Assembly (NCBI GenBank): GCA_963832445.1
Contig: CAWHUM010000013.1
Coordinates: forward strand, 186,001 to 250,000
Source: AWTP1-13 sp963832445
Lineage (GTDB): Bacteria; Pseudomonadota; Alphaproteobacteria; Rhizobiales; Hyphomicrobiaceae
Reading direction: 5' to 3'
Length of the DNA: 64,000 nt
Part shown: positions 1-8,559 of the stretch, one piece after another
Layout: each line of letters opens with the position of its first letter
Position numbering within the stretch: the stretch's first letter is position 1
Notes under the pieces: model-generated
Database searches by the model: none
Told to the model about the DNA's origin: nothing
The model's input: only the letters and a program-made list of their open reading frames with translations
Translations under genes and position numbers: made by a program

Positions 1-330
1 CCCCGAGTCGAAGAAGAAGCCGTGATCGAAGGGATCGGCCTGACGGTCCGAGAACGGATCGCGATAGCTGTTCGTGCTGCCGAACAGGGTGCGCGACCCG
101 CCGTAAACGTTGATCACATCGAGATCGGTGTAGGAATAGAAGCCGATCCTGCGTCCGAGGAAGCCCCGCACCCGCGTTCCACGCTTGGCACGGTAGCCAG
201 ACTTGGTGGGCTCCATCTGCCCCTGGACGTAGGTCTTGGCGGCGCGAGGCTCGCCCGCCTGCGCAGAACCGACAAAGGCCAGTACCGCCACAGCGCCGCA
301 CACGGCAGCCACCACGCATACCTTACTCAT
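1..330 (-). CDS. Exported hypothetical protein, C-terminus outside the window
   Basis: The frame starts at an ATG at 330 and stays open for 110 codons to the window edge, so the C-terminus is missing. Residues 1 to about 25 form a signal peptide: MSKVC, a hydrophobic stretch, then an SAQA-type cleavage region. The mature part is basic and aromatic-rich (KSGYRAKRG, GFLGRRIGFYSY) and ends in an Asp/Phe-rich segment. No enzyme motif is visible and I do not recognise the family. It is probably periplasmic or surface-exposed. The overlapping forward frame at 22-351 has no such signal and is treated as a shadow. Confidence 0.7.
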   Translation of the reverse strand, partial: MSKVCVVAAVCGAVAVLAFVGSAQAGEPRAAKTYVQGQMEPTKSGYRAKRGTRVRGFLGRRIGFYSYTDLDVINVYGGSRTLFGSTNSYRDPFSDRQADPFDHGFFFDSG

Positions 331-478
331 GACGATCCCGCCTTCGATTGAACTCGCCCTTAACTCGCCACAGAAGGCTGTGGCCAGTCTAGAGCATGCA
401 AGCAACCAATCTCAAAAAAGAAGTGCACAGGCATGCGGGAGCTCTGCCAGATGCGCAGCAGGACCACCGAAGCACGAA

Positions 479-506
479 GGCCTCCCCGCGCGGCGCGAAG
501 GAGGCC
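479..506 (-). terminator. Hairpin downstream of the small exported gene
   Basis: A 7-bp perfect stem (479-485 with 500-506, GGCCTCC/GGAGGCC) encloses a 14-nt GC-rich loop, about 50 bp after the stop of the leftward gene at 555. There is no strong U-tract, so termination is inferred from position and stem. Confidence 0.35.
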
Positions 507-554
507 CGTCTCGACCGTCAGGCCTCCGGGATCAACCGTTCACCGAACCGCCTG

Positions 555-857
555 TCAATTGCACAGCTTCCCTTGCACCGTGCACTCTCTGCCGAGAGCC
601 CCGCCCGCGGTGCAGCGAGCCTTGACGTTGCTCACCTTGTAGCCGGGCGCTTCGCCGACCTTCTGGCTCGTTGCCATCCAATTGGCCCACATGCCCCAGT
701 CCGTCCCCTGCAGCACGGCTTCCCAGGCCTGGAATTTGGCCGAATCGTCGTTGCCGCCGGTGCCGCGTCCGGCCTTGCTGATGCAGGCCGCATGCGCGGC
801 CGCGCCGGCCCCCACCAGGAGTGTCACTACCGCCACCGCACGAATAAAGGTCCTCAT
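555..857 (-). CDS. Small exported protein of unknown function
   Basis: 100 residues. I chose the ATG at 857 (MRTFIRAV) over the in-frame ATG at 872 because GGGGAG lies 7 nt before it. Residues 1-23 are a clear signal peptide ending AHA before ACISKAG. The mature part of about 77 residues has four cysteines (in ACIS, ARCT, RECT and KLCN), consistent with disulfides in the periplasm, plus a Trp-rich segment (WEAVLQGTDWGMWANW). I do not recognise the family. It is monocistronic with a possible terminator at 479-506. Confidence 0.75.
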   Translation of the reverse strand: MRTFIRAVAVVTLLVGAGAAAHAACISKAGRGTGGNDDSAKFQAWEAVLQGTDWGMWANWMATSQKVGEAPGYKVSNVKARCTAGGALGRECTVQGKLCN

Positions 858-990
858 CGCCAAGCTCCCCATGCAGAATTGAACCTAGTGCCCGGCCGAC
901 CACCCGGGATCGCCCTCCTTGCACACGCCGACCGCGCACTGCAATGCACATTGTGTCGAATTTTGCCCGCACGTGGCCCTGCGGTGACGG

Positions 991-1006
991 AGCCGCCTCG
1001 GCGGCT
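991..1006 (-). terminator. Hairpin after the cold-shock gene
   Basis: AGCCGCC (991-997) and GGCGGCT (1000-1006) form a compact GC hairpin about 22 bp beyond the stop of the leftward cold-shock gene. No long U-run follows on that strand, so this is a moderate call. Confidence 0.4.
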
Positions 1007-1028
1007 TTCGGCCCGATTTTCGATGGTT

Positions 1029-1244
1029 TCAGTCAGCAGGCTGGAGGTCCACTGCCTTCGGCCCCTTGCCGCGCTTGTCGGGCTCGGTCTCGAAGGACAC
1101 CCTCATGTTTTCCGTCAGCGGCCCGACATTGGAGCGCTCGACGGCGGTGATGTGGACGAACACGTCCTTTCCGCCGCCGTCCGGCGTGATAAAGCCGAAC
1201 CCTTTCGACTGGTTGAAGAACTTCACCGTTCCGGTCTGCCGCAT
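1029..1244 (-). CDS. Cold-shock protein, CspA family
   Basis: 71 residues, the usual single cold-shock domain length. It starts MRQTGTVKFF and carries RNP1 (KGFGFI) and RNP2 (VFVHI), the aromatic and basic strands that bind single-stranded RNA and DNA. Such proteins act in the cytoplasm as RNA chaperones. An AAGGAGG ribosome-binding site 6 nt before the ATG at 1244 fixes the start over an upstream in-frame ATG at 1310. About 235 bp of non-coding DNA lies upstream, room for the long 5' leader common in this family; none is demonstrated. Which csp paralogue this is cannot be told. Confidence 0.95.
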   Translation of the reverse strand: MRQTGTVKFFNQSKGFGFITPDGGGKDVFVHITAVERSNVGPLTENMRVSFETEPDKRGKGPKAVDLQPAD

Positions 1245-1479
1245 ACGAGGCCTCCTTGGTCCCCGGTGGTAGATTGTACGGGTCGCATCAGCTTCCGCGC
1301 CGACGCGCATGAAGACAGGGCCGTGTTGTCCGATGTCGGCGGGAAGGGTGAGGCGCGCGAGAGAGCGTCGATGCGTCTGCGCAGGTCATCTCGGGAACGT
1401 CTCTGCAGTCTACGTCGGATCCGATAGGCCCGAACTGCGCGCGAGTATCGGTTATTGCCTTGTGCTGTGCAAGCGCAAA

Positions 1480-2345
1480 TCAGCCGCCTTGTGTGGCAAT
1501 GCGTTCGAGGCGATGGCGAGCGCCTGGCCCCAGCCCCAAGCGGCGGGAAAGCTCGGGCAGCACCCTCTCGAGCTGTGCGTCCAGCGCATAGGGCGGGTTG
1601 GCGACAATCAGACCACAGCCATTGAGGCGGTCGGGAGAGTCTTCCCCCGTATCATCAGCTCAATGCAGAGCAACTCCGGCCAGGCGTCCTGGGCCGCGAG
1701 CGCCTTGCGGAAGCGGGCGATGGGCTTGCGGTCCTTTATGGGGTACCAGGCCAGGTACACCCCTGTTTCGAAACGGCGGAGGGCTTGACCCAGACCGTCC
1801 GCCAAACGTGCAAGCTCGCCCTGCTCCTCGAACGGAGGATCGATCAGGACGACACCGCGCCTTTCCTTGGGCGGCAGCAGCGACTTCAGTACCATCCAGC
1901 CATCGAGAGCCAGGAGCTTCACCCTCGGGTCTCGCCCGATGGCCGCCTTGAGGCTTGCAGCGTCGTCAGGATGGAGCTCGTTGGCGACGAGCACGTCCTG
2001 GCTGCGCATGAGGCGATGCGCAATGATGGGGCTGCCGGGATAGACCGTAAGCCGGTCGCCAGCGTTCTGCGCCCGCACCGCGTCGAGGTATGGCGCCAGC
2101 ACCTGAGCGACAGCGACCGGCAACGGCTCAGCGTCGGGCCCGGTCAGGCGGCCGATACCTTGCCGCCATTCGCCGGTCTTTGCGGCTTCCACCGAGCCCA
2201 GTGCATAGCGGCCCGCGCCCGCGTGCGTATCGATGATGCGGAACGGCGCATCCTTGCGCTTGAAGTACTCGATGACCAGCGCCAGCGTGACGTGCTTCAG
2301 CACGTCGGCGAAATTGCCGGCATGATAGGCGTGGCGGTAGTTCAT
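1480..2345 (-). CDS. rlmJ: 23S rRNA (adenine-2030-N6)-methyltransferase RlmJ, frameshifted near the C-terminus
   Basis: RlmJ uses S-adenosylmethionine to methylate A2030 of 23S rRNA. The N-terminus (MNYRHAYHAGNFADVLKH) is the family signature. Motif I is DTHAGAGRY (residues 39-47) and the catalytic DPPF is at 169-172. As written the frame stops at 1608 after 245 residues with an unrelated tail. One frame over, the family C-terminus continues (RLNGCGLIVANPPYALD) to a TGA at 1480. One missing base in the five-C run at 1644-1648 explains the shift. Restoring it gives about 288 residues, close to the usual 280. Upstream and downstream genes are unrelated, so it is monocistronic. Confidence 0.9.
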
Positions 2346-2459
2346 GCGCCGAGCTTGCGCCAGGAGCGGGGTTTGCTGTCAAGCCGGACAAAAAATGGCG
2401 GCGCCAGCGCAGGGCCCCGCCCAATGACCCAGGTGTCGACTGCCAAATAGGCCGAGCGC

Positions 2460-2849
2460 TTACTTCTTCGGAATCGCCGACTTCACGAACGGATTCTTGC
2501 AACCCGAGATGTACTTGGCATCGAGGTCTTCGAAGCCTGCCTCGCCGGCCTGGACCACCTTGGCCTTGGCGAGCGTTGCCCTGTCCTTGACGCTGTCGGA
2601 AATGAATACGCGGGGCGCCGCGCACGTGAAGAGCATGAAGCCGCGCTTGTCCTTCTTGGCGGCCTCACGCGAGGCGTCGCCGTAGCGATAGACACGCTCG
2701 CCCTTGTCGCCGGGAACGACGACGTAGGCCAGCCCCTTGCCGGCCGTGTAGGCAGTCCGGAACTTCTCGAGAGCTGCATCGTCCTGCGCGAAAACTTGCG
2801 TGGCGATCAGCAGCGCGCCGATGGGCACGATCAGGGCAAACTTGTTCAC
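2460..2849 (-). CDS. Small exported protein of unknown function
   Basis: About 129 residues from a GTG at 2849, with GAGG 6-9 nt upstream; an in-frame ATG farther upstream would extend it without a proper signal peptide. Residues 1-20 (NKFALIVPIGALLIATQVFA) form a signal peptide before QDD. The mature part is Lys-rich and charged, with FTCAAPRVFISDSV and a final SGCKNPFVKSAIPKK. Two cysteines suggest one disulfide. No recognised domain. It is divergent from the vWA gene starting at 3049, so the 200 bp between them must hold both promoters. Confidence 0.7.
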   Translation of the reverse strand: MNKFALIVPIGALLIATQVFAQDDAALEKFRTAYTAGKGLAYVVVPGDKGERVYRYGDASREAAKKDKRGFMLFTCAAPRVFISDSVKDRATLAKAKVVQAGEAGFEDLDAKYISGCKNPFVKSAIPKK

Positions 2850-3048
2850 TTCGAACCTCGGGGTGGTTGCCAACTTCGACGGAAACATGCGCGTGCGGCC
2901 GCAGCAAAGCAAGACGCTTGGCGCCGCTCCGGAGGCTGGCATCTCTCCGTGCCCAGTCTGCGATCGAGCCACGATGTTGCCGCAGTCGTTCACCACCTCC
3001 AGTCGCTGGCATTGCATACGACAATTCTATGACAGGAGAAAACAACTC

Positions 3049-3690
3049 ATGGCTCAAAAGGTTCATGTAGGCATTGTGCTCGACCGTTCTGGGTCCATGG
3101 AGGACTGCCGTGCCGACGCCATCGGCGCCGTGAACAGCTATCTTCGGCAGGTGAAGAACGACAAGGAACTCGAGGCCAGGATCAGCCTCGTCATCTTCGA
3201 CTCGCAAGGCATCGACGTCATCCGCGATCGCGTGCCGTCCATGGGCTGTGCCGACCTCAGCCCCGGCGAGTACGAGCCGAGGGCTCAGACGCCCCTGCTC
3301 GACGCGGTCGGACACGGCGCAGCGCTGCTCGACAAGCACAAGGAGGCGGGCGAGCGCTCCATCCTCGCCATCATGACCGACGGCCTGGAGAACGCTTCCC
3401 GCGAATACACCAAGGACACCATCAAGGCGCTGCTCGATCGCAAGCAGAAAGAGGACGGCTGGCTGGTGCTCTATCTGGGAGCCGGCCACGACGCCTGGCA
3501 GCAGGCTCGCGGCCTGGGCCTGCATGCCGGCAACGTGGCAGCGTTCGCCAAGCAGCATATCGATGCAAGCATGGCCTCGCTGGCAACCCGCGCACGGCGC
3601 TACGCCGCCGCGGCCGATCCGGCCTTGGAGGCGGCGACCGGCGGCTTCACCGACGACGAGCGCGCCAGCATGAAAGGCGACGAGAAGTAG
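3049..3690 (+). CDS. von Willebrand factor type A domain protein, cytoplasmic
   Basis: 213 residues, essentially one vWA domain. The metal-ion-dependent adhesion site is complete: DRSGS at 12-16, Thr81 in RAQTPLLD and Asp111 in IMTDGLEN. These coordinate Mg and bind a protein partner. There is no signal peptide or membrane segment, so it acts inside the cell. The C-terminal 50 residues are helical and Ala-rich. GGAG precedes the ATG at 3049. Stand-alone vWA proteins often work with MoxR-type ATPases or in stress responses, but none lies next to this one, so the partner is unknown. A terminator-like hairpin follows at 3724-3745. Confidence 0.85.
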   Translation: MAQKVHVGIVLDRSGSMEDCRADAIGAVNSYLRQVKNDKELEARISLVIFDSQGIDVIRDRVPSMGCADLSPGEYEPRAQTPLLDAVGHGAALLDKHKEAGERSILAIMTDGLENASREYTKDTIKALLDRKQKEDGWLVLYLGAGHDAWQQARGLGLHAGNVAAFAKQHIDASMASLATRARRYAAAADPALEAATGGFTDDERASMKGDEK

Positions 3691-3723
3691 AACCGACGAC
3701 GCGCCTGCAACAACGAATGCCCC

Positions 3724-3745
3724 GCGGGCCGGCAAACGGGCCCGC
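3724..3745 (+). terminator. Hairpin after the vWA gene
   Basis: GCGGGCC (3724-3730) pairs with GGCCCGC (3739-3745) around an 8-nt loop, 34 bp past the stop and followed by ATCTCTT. It fits an intrinsic terminator with a weak U-tract. Confidence 0.5.
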
Positions 3746-3910
3746 ATCTCTTGCTGCAGTGCACAGAGCATTGCACCTGATTCAAAATTGAAAGGGGCAG
3801 TGCACCGAAACTTATCCACCGCATTGGTGATCGCTGGTGCAGGTACCTATTCTTGCAATTATTTTGTTAGCGTAGCGTGAGAAAGATCCTCCGTGGTCTA
3901 CCTGAGTTGG

Positions 3911-4159
3911 ATGGACAAGATGCTGTCGAAGCGGCGCTGCCCCCACACCGGGGTTGTCAATTTCTACTTCGCGGCCGACCCCTACATGGCCGTCGGATCG
4001 GTGATCAAAGCCGGCCAATCGGGCTATCTGTGGCGCTGCTACACTGATCCTTGTGCTGCGGCTGGCGCCGTCGAGGACATGAACACGGCCGAACGCCGGG
4101 TTACCGAACTGTGTCGCCAGGCCGCCCGCAGCGAGGGTGAGCGCCTGGCGGCCGCCTGA
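3911..4159 (+). CDS. Small hypothetical protein
   Basis: 82 residues from the ATG at 3911 (MDKMLSKRRCPHTG); an in-frame GTG at 3893 would add six residues, and neither start has a strong ribosome-binding site. It contains a compact beta-like core (VVNFYFAADPYMAVGSV, GYLWRCYTDP) and a helical, Arg/Glu-rich end. Three cysteines and a His near the N-terminus could bind metal, but that is speculation. It has no signal peptide. I do not recognise the family; codon use and composition support a real gene. Confidence 0.55.
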   Translation: MDKMLSKRRCPHTGVVNFYFAADPYMAVGSVIKAGQSGYLWRCYTDPCAAAGAVEDMNTAERRVTELCRQAARSEGERLAAA

Positions 4160-4276
4160 AGAGCTGTGCCAGTGCGGATCAAGTCTGCACGCCTCGGACA
4201 CCACAAGAGCTGCAATTCATTAGGGTACCGCCTCTAAGCTTCAACCTGACGCGTTGCGGGTTGGAGTCGTGGGCGT

Positions 4277-6611
4277 ATGGGCAATCCTCGCAAAAGGTCT
4301 GGGGCACGTCTCAGATCGGCGGCAGCCGCCGCGTGGGCTTTCGCCCACCGATGGATTGCCGAGATCAAGTCGCACCCGCGTCAGCGCGCCTCCACGCCCA
4401 GGAGCGCCATTGCCCGTCTGGGCGCCATCGTCGCCGCCGTCACCATTCTGGCGCCACCATCCCTTTATGCGTGGGTGGCCACACACCAGCTTCAGCAGCG
4501 CGCCATCGAGCAGGCCTCGGTCGGCGCCCGCCATGTGGAGGTGCAACTCCCCAAGAACGAAGCCATCGACTGGCTGAGGCAGGTGTCGATCAACGTTGTG
4601 CACGCGACCCAAGGCGCCAACAGTCCCGTCACTGCCAGCTGGGTGACGGACGAGGCCAACAGGCTCTTGATGTTCCAGGGCCGGGCCGCGTGGTGGCCCG
4701 AGATCAAAGCCCGCGCCAAGATTTCCGCCCCCGGGTTCCAGGGCTACTTCAATGTCGCGCTCACGACGCGCGAAGTCTTTCTGGGCACGTTCAACGCCGC
4801 GCTGGCGTTCCTGATCTTGGGGCTTTCCGCATTCTACTGCTTCCAGCGGCTGCCGCTGCGCGCGCTCGACCGCGCTTTGCAACGGCTCGAGAACAACCAG
4901 CAGGAGCTGATGCAACAGAAGTTGCAGCTCGAAACGCAGAACCTGCGCTTCGACGCCGCGCTCAACAACATGTCGCAAGGTCTGTGCATGTTCGACGGCA
5001 AGCACGAGCTTGTCGTATGCAACACCCCCTATGCCAAGATTTACGGCCTGCCCGAGCATCTGACCAAGTCCGGCACGCCCTTCGTTTCCCTCTTGCAGGG
5101 TCCCGCCGACGATAGCCTCTACATCGGCACAACAGTCGACGAGTGCGTCCGCGAGGTGCTGGACATGATCGCGGAGCAGCGGCCCTTCATAAAAGTTCGG
5201 GAGCTGCACGACGGCCGGGTGATCGCCATCGAGCAGCAGCCGATGCCGGGCGGCGGCTGGCTCTCCACGCACGAAGACATCACCGAGTACCGGCGCATCG
5301 AAGCGCGTGCCGCGCATCTGGCCCGCCACGACGTTTTGACCGACCTGCCCAATCGCGTGCTGCTGCACGAGCTCCTCGAGGACGCCGTGGCACCCGGGCG
5401 CAAGGAGCAGGTGGCGGTGCTCTGCCTCGACCTCGACCGCTTCAAGGAGATCAACGACAGCTTGGGCCACGTGGCGGGCGATGCGCTCTTGAGAACCGTC
5501 AGCGAGCGCCTGCGCGGGTGCCTCGCCGAGCGCGACACCATTGCGCGGGTCGGCGGCGATGAATTCTCGATGGTGCAGGTGGCGGACGAGCAGCCGATCG
5601 CGGCAACCTCGCTCGCCGCCAACGTCGTGGAAACCATGGGCCTGCCCTTCGAGCTCAACGGCGAGCAGGTGACCATCGGCGTCAGCATCGGCATCGCCGT
5701 TTCGCCGAACGACGGCAGCACCGCCGATGAACTGCTCAAGAATGCCGACCTCGCGCTGCATCGCGCCAAGGCCGAAGGCCGCGGCACCTACCGCTTCTTC
5801 GAAGCCGCGATGGACGCCGACATGCAAGCGCGCTGCAAGCTGCAGCTCGATCTGCGCAAGGCGCTCTCGCAGGGGGAGCTGCAGCTCTACTACCAGCCGG
5901 TGGTCAATCTAGAGCGCGACGAGATCTGCGGGCTGGAGGCGCTGATGCGCTGGGCGCATCCCGAGCGCGGCATGATCTCGCCCGGCACGTTCATCCCGGT
6001 CGCCGAGGAGACCGGGCTGATCGTGCCGATCGGCGAATGGGCGCTGCGCAAGGCGTGCGCCGATGCGGCGCAATGGCCAGAGCACATCAAGGTGGCGGTG
6101 AACCTGTCGCCGGCGCAGTTCAAGAGCCGCAATCTGGTGCAAATGGTGTTTGCGGCGCTGGCGGCCTCGGGATTGTCCGCCAGCCGGTTGGAGCTGGAGA
6201 TCACCGAGTCGGTGCTGCTGCACGACAACGCCGCCACCGTCGCCACCCTGCATCAGCTGCGCTCGCTGGGCGTGCGCATCGCCATGGACGACTTCGGCAC
6301 GGGCTATTCGAGCTTGAGCTACCTGCAGGAGCTTCCCCTTCGACAAGATCAAGATCGACCGCTGCTTCGTGAAGGACCTCGGCGAGGCCACCGATGGCTC
6401 GGTGGCGATCCTGCGGGCGGTGGCCAACCTGGGGCTCAGCCTCGGCATGATCACCACCGCCGAGGGCGTGGAGACCGAGGAGCAGATGCGGAAGGTGCGC
6501 GAGGAGGGCTGCACGGAGATGCAGGGCTTCTTGTTCAGCCCGCCGCGGCCCAAGAAGGATATCGAGCGCCTGTTCCTGGCGCCGGCCCAAGCCAGCGCCA
6601 GCGCGGCTTAG
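4277..6611 (+). pseudogene. Membrane GGDEF/EAL protein (cyclic-di-GMP turnover), frameshifted in the EAL domain
   Basis: Restored length is about 778 residues. Two membrane helices (about 46-66 and 172-190) bracket a periplasmic region of about 100 residues. A coiled coil, a PAS-like sensor (about 224-335), GGDEF (motif 426-430) and EAL (motif 554-556) follow. EAL hallmarks are present: ALMRW, NLSPAQF, EITES, DDFGTG. The diguanylate cyclase site is intact, but the RxxD inhibitory site before GGDEF is absent (AERD there). One extra base near 6328-6330 breaks the frame after residue 684; the remaining EAL motifs (KIDRCFVKDL, TAEGVETEEQ) continue in another frame to a stop at 6611. Known role of the family: making and degrading c-di-GMP. 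The break looks like a sequence error. Confidence 0.85.
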
Positions 6612-6665
6612 GGTTCGCGCTGCGCGCCACTCGTTGCAATTTGCCGCTGATACATTCGGCCTGCA

Positions 6666-6956
6666 TCATGCCACCCGGCGGGCCAGCTTCTTGACCCTGA
6701 TATCGGCCGCGCGCCGACGCAGCTGAGCCAGGTCGTAAGCGGTCTGCATGCCGAGCCAGGCATCGGCCGTGCCGCCCACGCCCTTTTCGAGCCTGAGCGC
6801 CATTTCCGGGGTGATGCCGCTCTTGCCGCTGATGACGTTGTAGAGCTGCTGACGCGTGATGCCGAGCGCCGCGGCTGCCGCCGCCACGGTCAGGCCGAGC
6901 GCCTCGATATCATCCTTCAAGCCGCGACCCGGATGCGGCGGCTTCTTCATGGGCAT
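6666..6956 (-). CDS. higA: HigA-family antitoxin, HTH domain
   Basis: About 96 residues from the ATG at 6956, preceded by AAAGGA at 6 nt; the Met two codons in is also possible. The N-terminus (PPHPGRGLKDDIEALGLT) and the Xre-type helix-turn-helix (LGITRQQLYNVISGKSGITPEMALRLEK) are typical of HigA, which represses its own operon and neutralises HigB, a ribosome-dependent mRNase. No full higB is present. Only a short higB-like scrap (6973-7011) lies directly upstream, and then the TIR-FGE gene ends at 7013. As it stands this is an orphan antitoxin, possibly serving only as a repressor. Confidence 0.88.
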   Translation of the reverse strand: MPMKKPPHPGRGLKDDIEALGLTVAAAAAALGITRQQLYNVISGKSGITPEMALRLEKGVGGTADAWLGMQTAYDLAQLRRRAADIRVKKLARRVA

Positions 6957-6972
6957 TGTCATTCCTTTCTCG

Positions 6973-7011
6973 GTGGTAGTCCACCAGGTCCACATCGACC
7001 GTCGCGACCGC
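6973..7011 (-). pseudogene. Apparent C-terminal scrap of a HigB toxin gene
   Basis: Thirteen codons immediately before higA read AVATVDVDLVDYH. HigB toxins commonly end in a similar acidic segment followed by DYH. Here the next codon is CGA, one base from the TGA that would be expected. The piece lies only 2 nt beyond the TAA of the TIR-FGE gene. Inference: higB was replaced by the DNA carrying TIR-FGE. The match is short, so chance resemblance is possible. Confidence 0.4.
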
Positions 7012-7012
7012 G

Positions 7013-8531
7013 TTAGAGCGCTCTTGAAAGACGGAAGCCGATGTGGCTGAGGCGGCCTGTTGCCAGAACCCCGCTGCGGGTCGCCGAGCGGAGGCTGACT
7101 TGATTGTAGTACCAGGAACCCCCGCGCAAGACGCGCAGAGAAGCGTCGCCCCCTGGCCACACGGACCCGTCAATGGGTGCGCCCTTATAGTCGGGATGCC
7201 AGTTGTCCTCGACCCACTCCCACACGTTCCCGTGCATGTCGTGAAGGCCGAACCTGTTGGCCAGGAACGAGCCGACTTCCACTGTCCTGCCGGCGCTGCC
7301 GAACGTGCCTTCCGAAAACTGTGCCTGGCTCTTGATGATCGTGTCGCCGAAGGCGTACCGCGTCGTAGTGCCGGCGCGGGCCGCGTACTCCCACTCTGCC
7401 TCGCTGAGCAGCCGGTAGGTCTTGCCGGTCTTGCGTGAAAGCCACTCGGCGTACTCCTTCGCATCGTGCCAGGACACGTGGATCACTGGGCGGCGGCCCC
7501 GGCCCCAGCCTGCATCGCCCGGTTGGTGCTTTGCAGCCCCCCGCTGAGAAGCAAGCGTCCCATTCCGCGAACATCACCTCAAACTTACCGACCGCAAAAA
7601 TCCGCTGGATGGTCACCGTGCGTTGCGGCCTCTCGCCGTCGAGCTCGTTCGATCCCATGATGAACTCGCCAGCCGGCAGAACGACCATCTCGGGGCACAC
7701 ATCCGGGCAATCTCGGAAGACCCGGCCCGGCTGCAACAGATCAGCCTCGGCCCGCCTCTTCTCGTCTTCGGCCAGCTTGCGCTCCTGGTCGGCTTTGAGC
7801 ATGGCCAGCCGCTGGCGCTCGGCCTCCCTCGTCTGCGCTTCCTCATCAGCCTTCTTCTTGGTGACAGTATCCGCAGCACGCTTCTCATCCTGCCGGGCTT
7901 TTTCGGCAACTGCCTTTACTTTCGCAGACTGGTCTTCCCGTCTCCCCGCCTCCTCGCTTCGGCTGGGGATGCCCATCTGGTAGGCCAGCACGCCGCCACC
8001 GATCACCAGCACCGCCAAAGCGGCAGCTCCGACCCAGCGGACGCTTAAGCCACCACCGCCAGCTTCCGTCCGCGCCGCCGTGCGTCCGAACCGGATCGCC
8101 TCGACGAGCCCCGCCACATCCCGCCCGAAGTGCTCGTGAGTAACGTCGTGTTTCTGATGCAGGACAAGCTCGCGAATGTCCTCGGGTAGCCCATCGCCAC
8201 GCGGCAGGGGAGTGCGCTCGACCAGCATGGGGATGACGACGATGCCGCGTTTCAATGCGCCAGCGATCTCCTCCCGCACATAGTCGCGCTCCCCGCTGGC
8301 CTGCCTCTCCGCGAGCAGCTCCATCCAGCGCGGGCCGACCACCGCGAGAAACACGTCGGTCTGCGCTAGGGCCTTCTCCAGTTCCTTGTCAAAGCGCTGA
8401 CCGGCGAGCAGGTTGTCCACGTCCATGAAGACGCTGGCGTCGCCGAATGCTTGGGCAAGGCGATCACGCACGCGCGCTGCCATGTCCCTGGCGTCGTCCC
8501 GACGGTAGTTGACGAATATCTTGCCCGGCAT
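7013..8531 (-). pseudogene. TIR domain - transmembrane - coiled coil - formylglycine-enzyme-like fusion, frameshifted once
   Basis: Restored length is about 505 residues. Residues 3 to about 140 are a TIR-type domain (KIFVNYRRDD, FMDVDNL, FDKELEKALAQTDVFLAVVGPRW), with Glu50 in the position of the conserved acidic residue. One membrane helix spans about 165-184. Residues 192-265 are a Lys/Glu/Ala/Gln-rich coiled coil. From about 275 comes an FGE-sulfatase/SUMF1-like domain (EMVVLPAGEFIMGS, SEAEWEYAARAG, DMHGNVWEWVEDNW, RVLRGGSWYYN, GFRL). One extra A at 7530-7532 shifts the frame; removing it restores the family segment GGCKHQPGDAGWGRGRRPVIHVSW. TIR domains can cleave NAD or signal; FGE-like domains often bind ligands rather than modify sulfatases. 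The function of this combination is unknown; a sensor or immune role is inference. Confidence 0.85.
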
Positions 8532-8559
8532 GATCGAAACAATCCTGCTGCAAAATGCG

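Noticed and set aside
3..351. Forward open frame at 22-351
   Set aside because: The opposite frame has a clear signal peptide and better composition; the forward one has no recognisable feature.
4241..5827. Long minus-strand open frame of 528 codons opposite the GGDEF/EAL gene
   Set aside because: It lies antisense to a well-conserved multidomain protein and has the low-complexity Val/Gly/His composition typical of antisense frames in GC-rich DNA.
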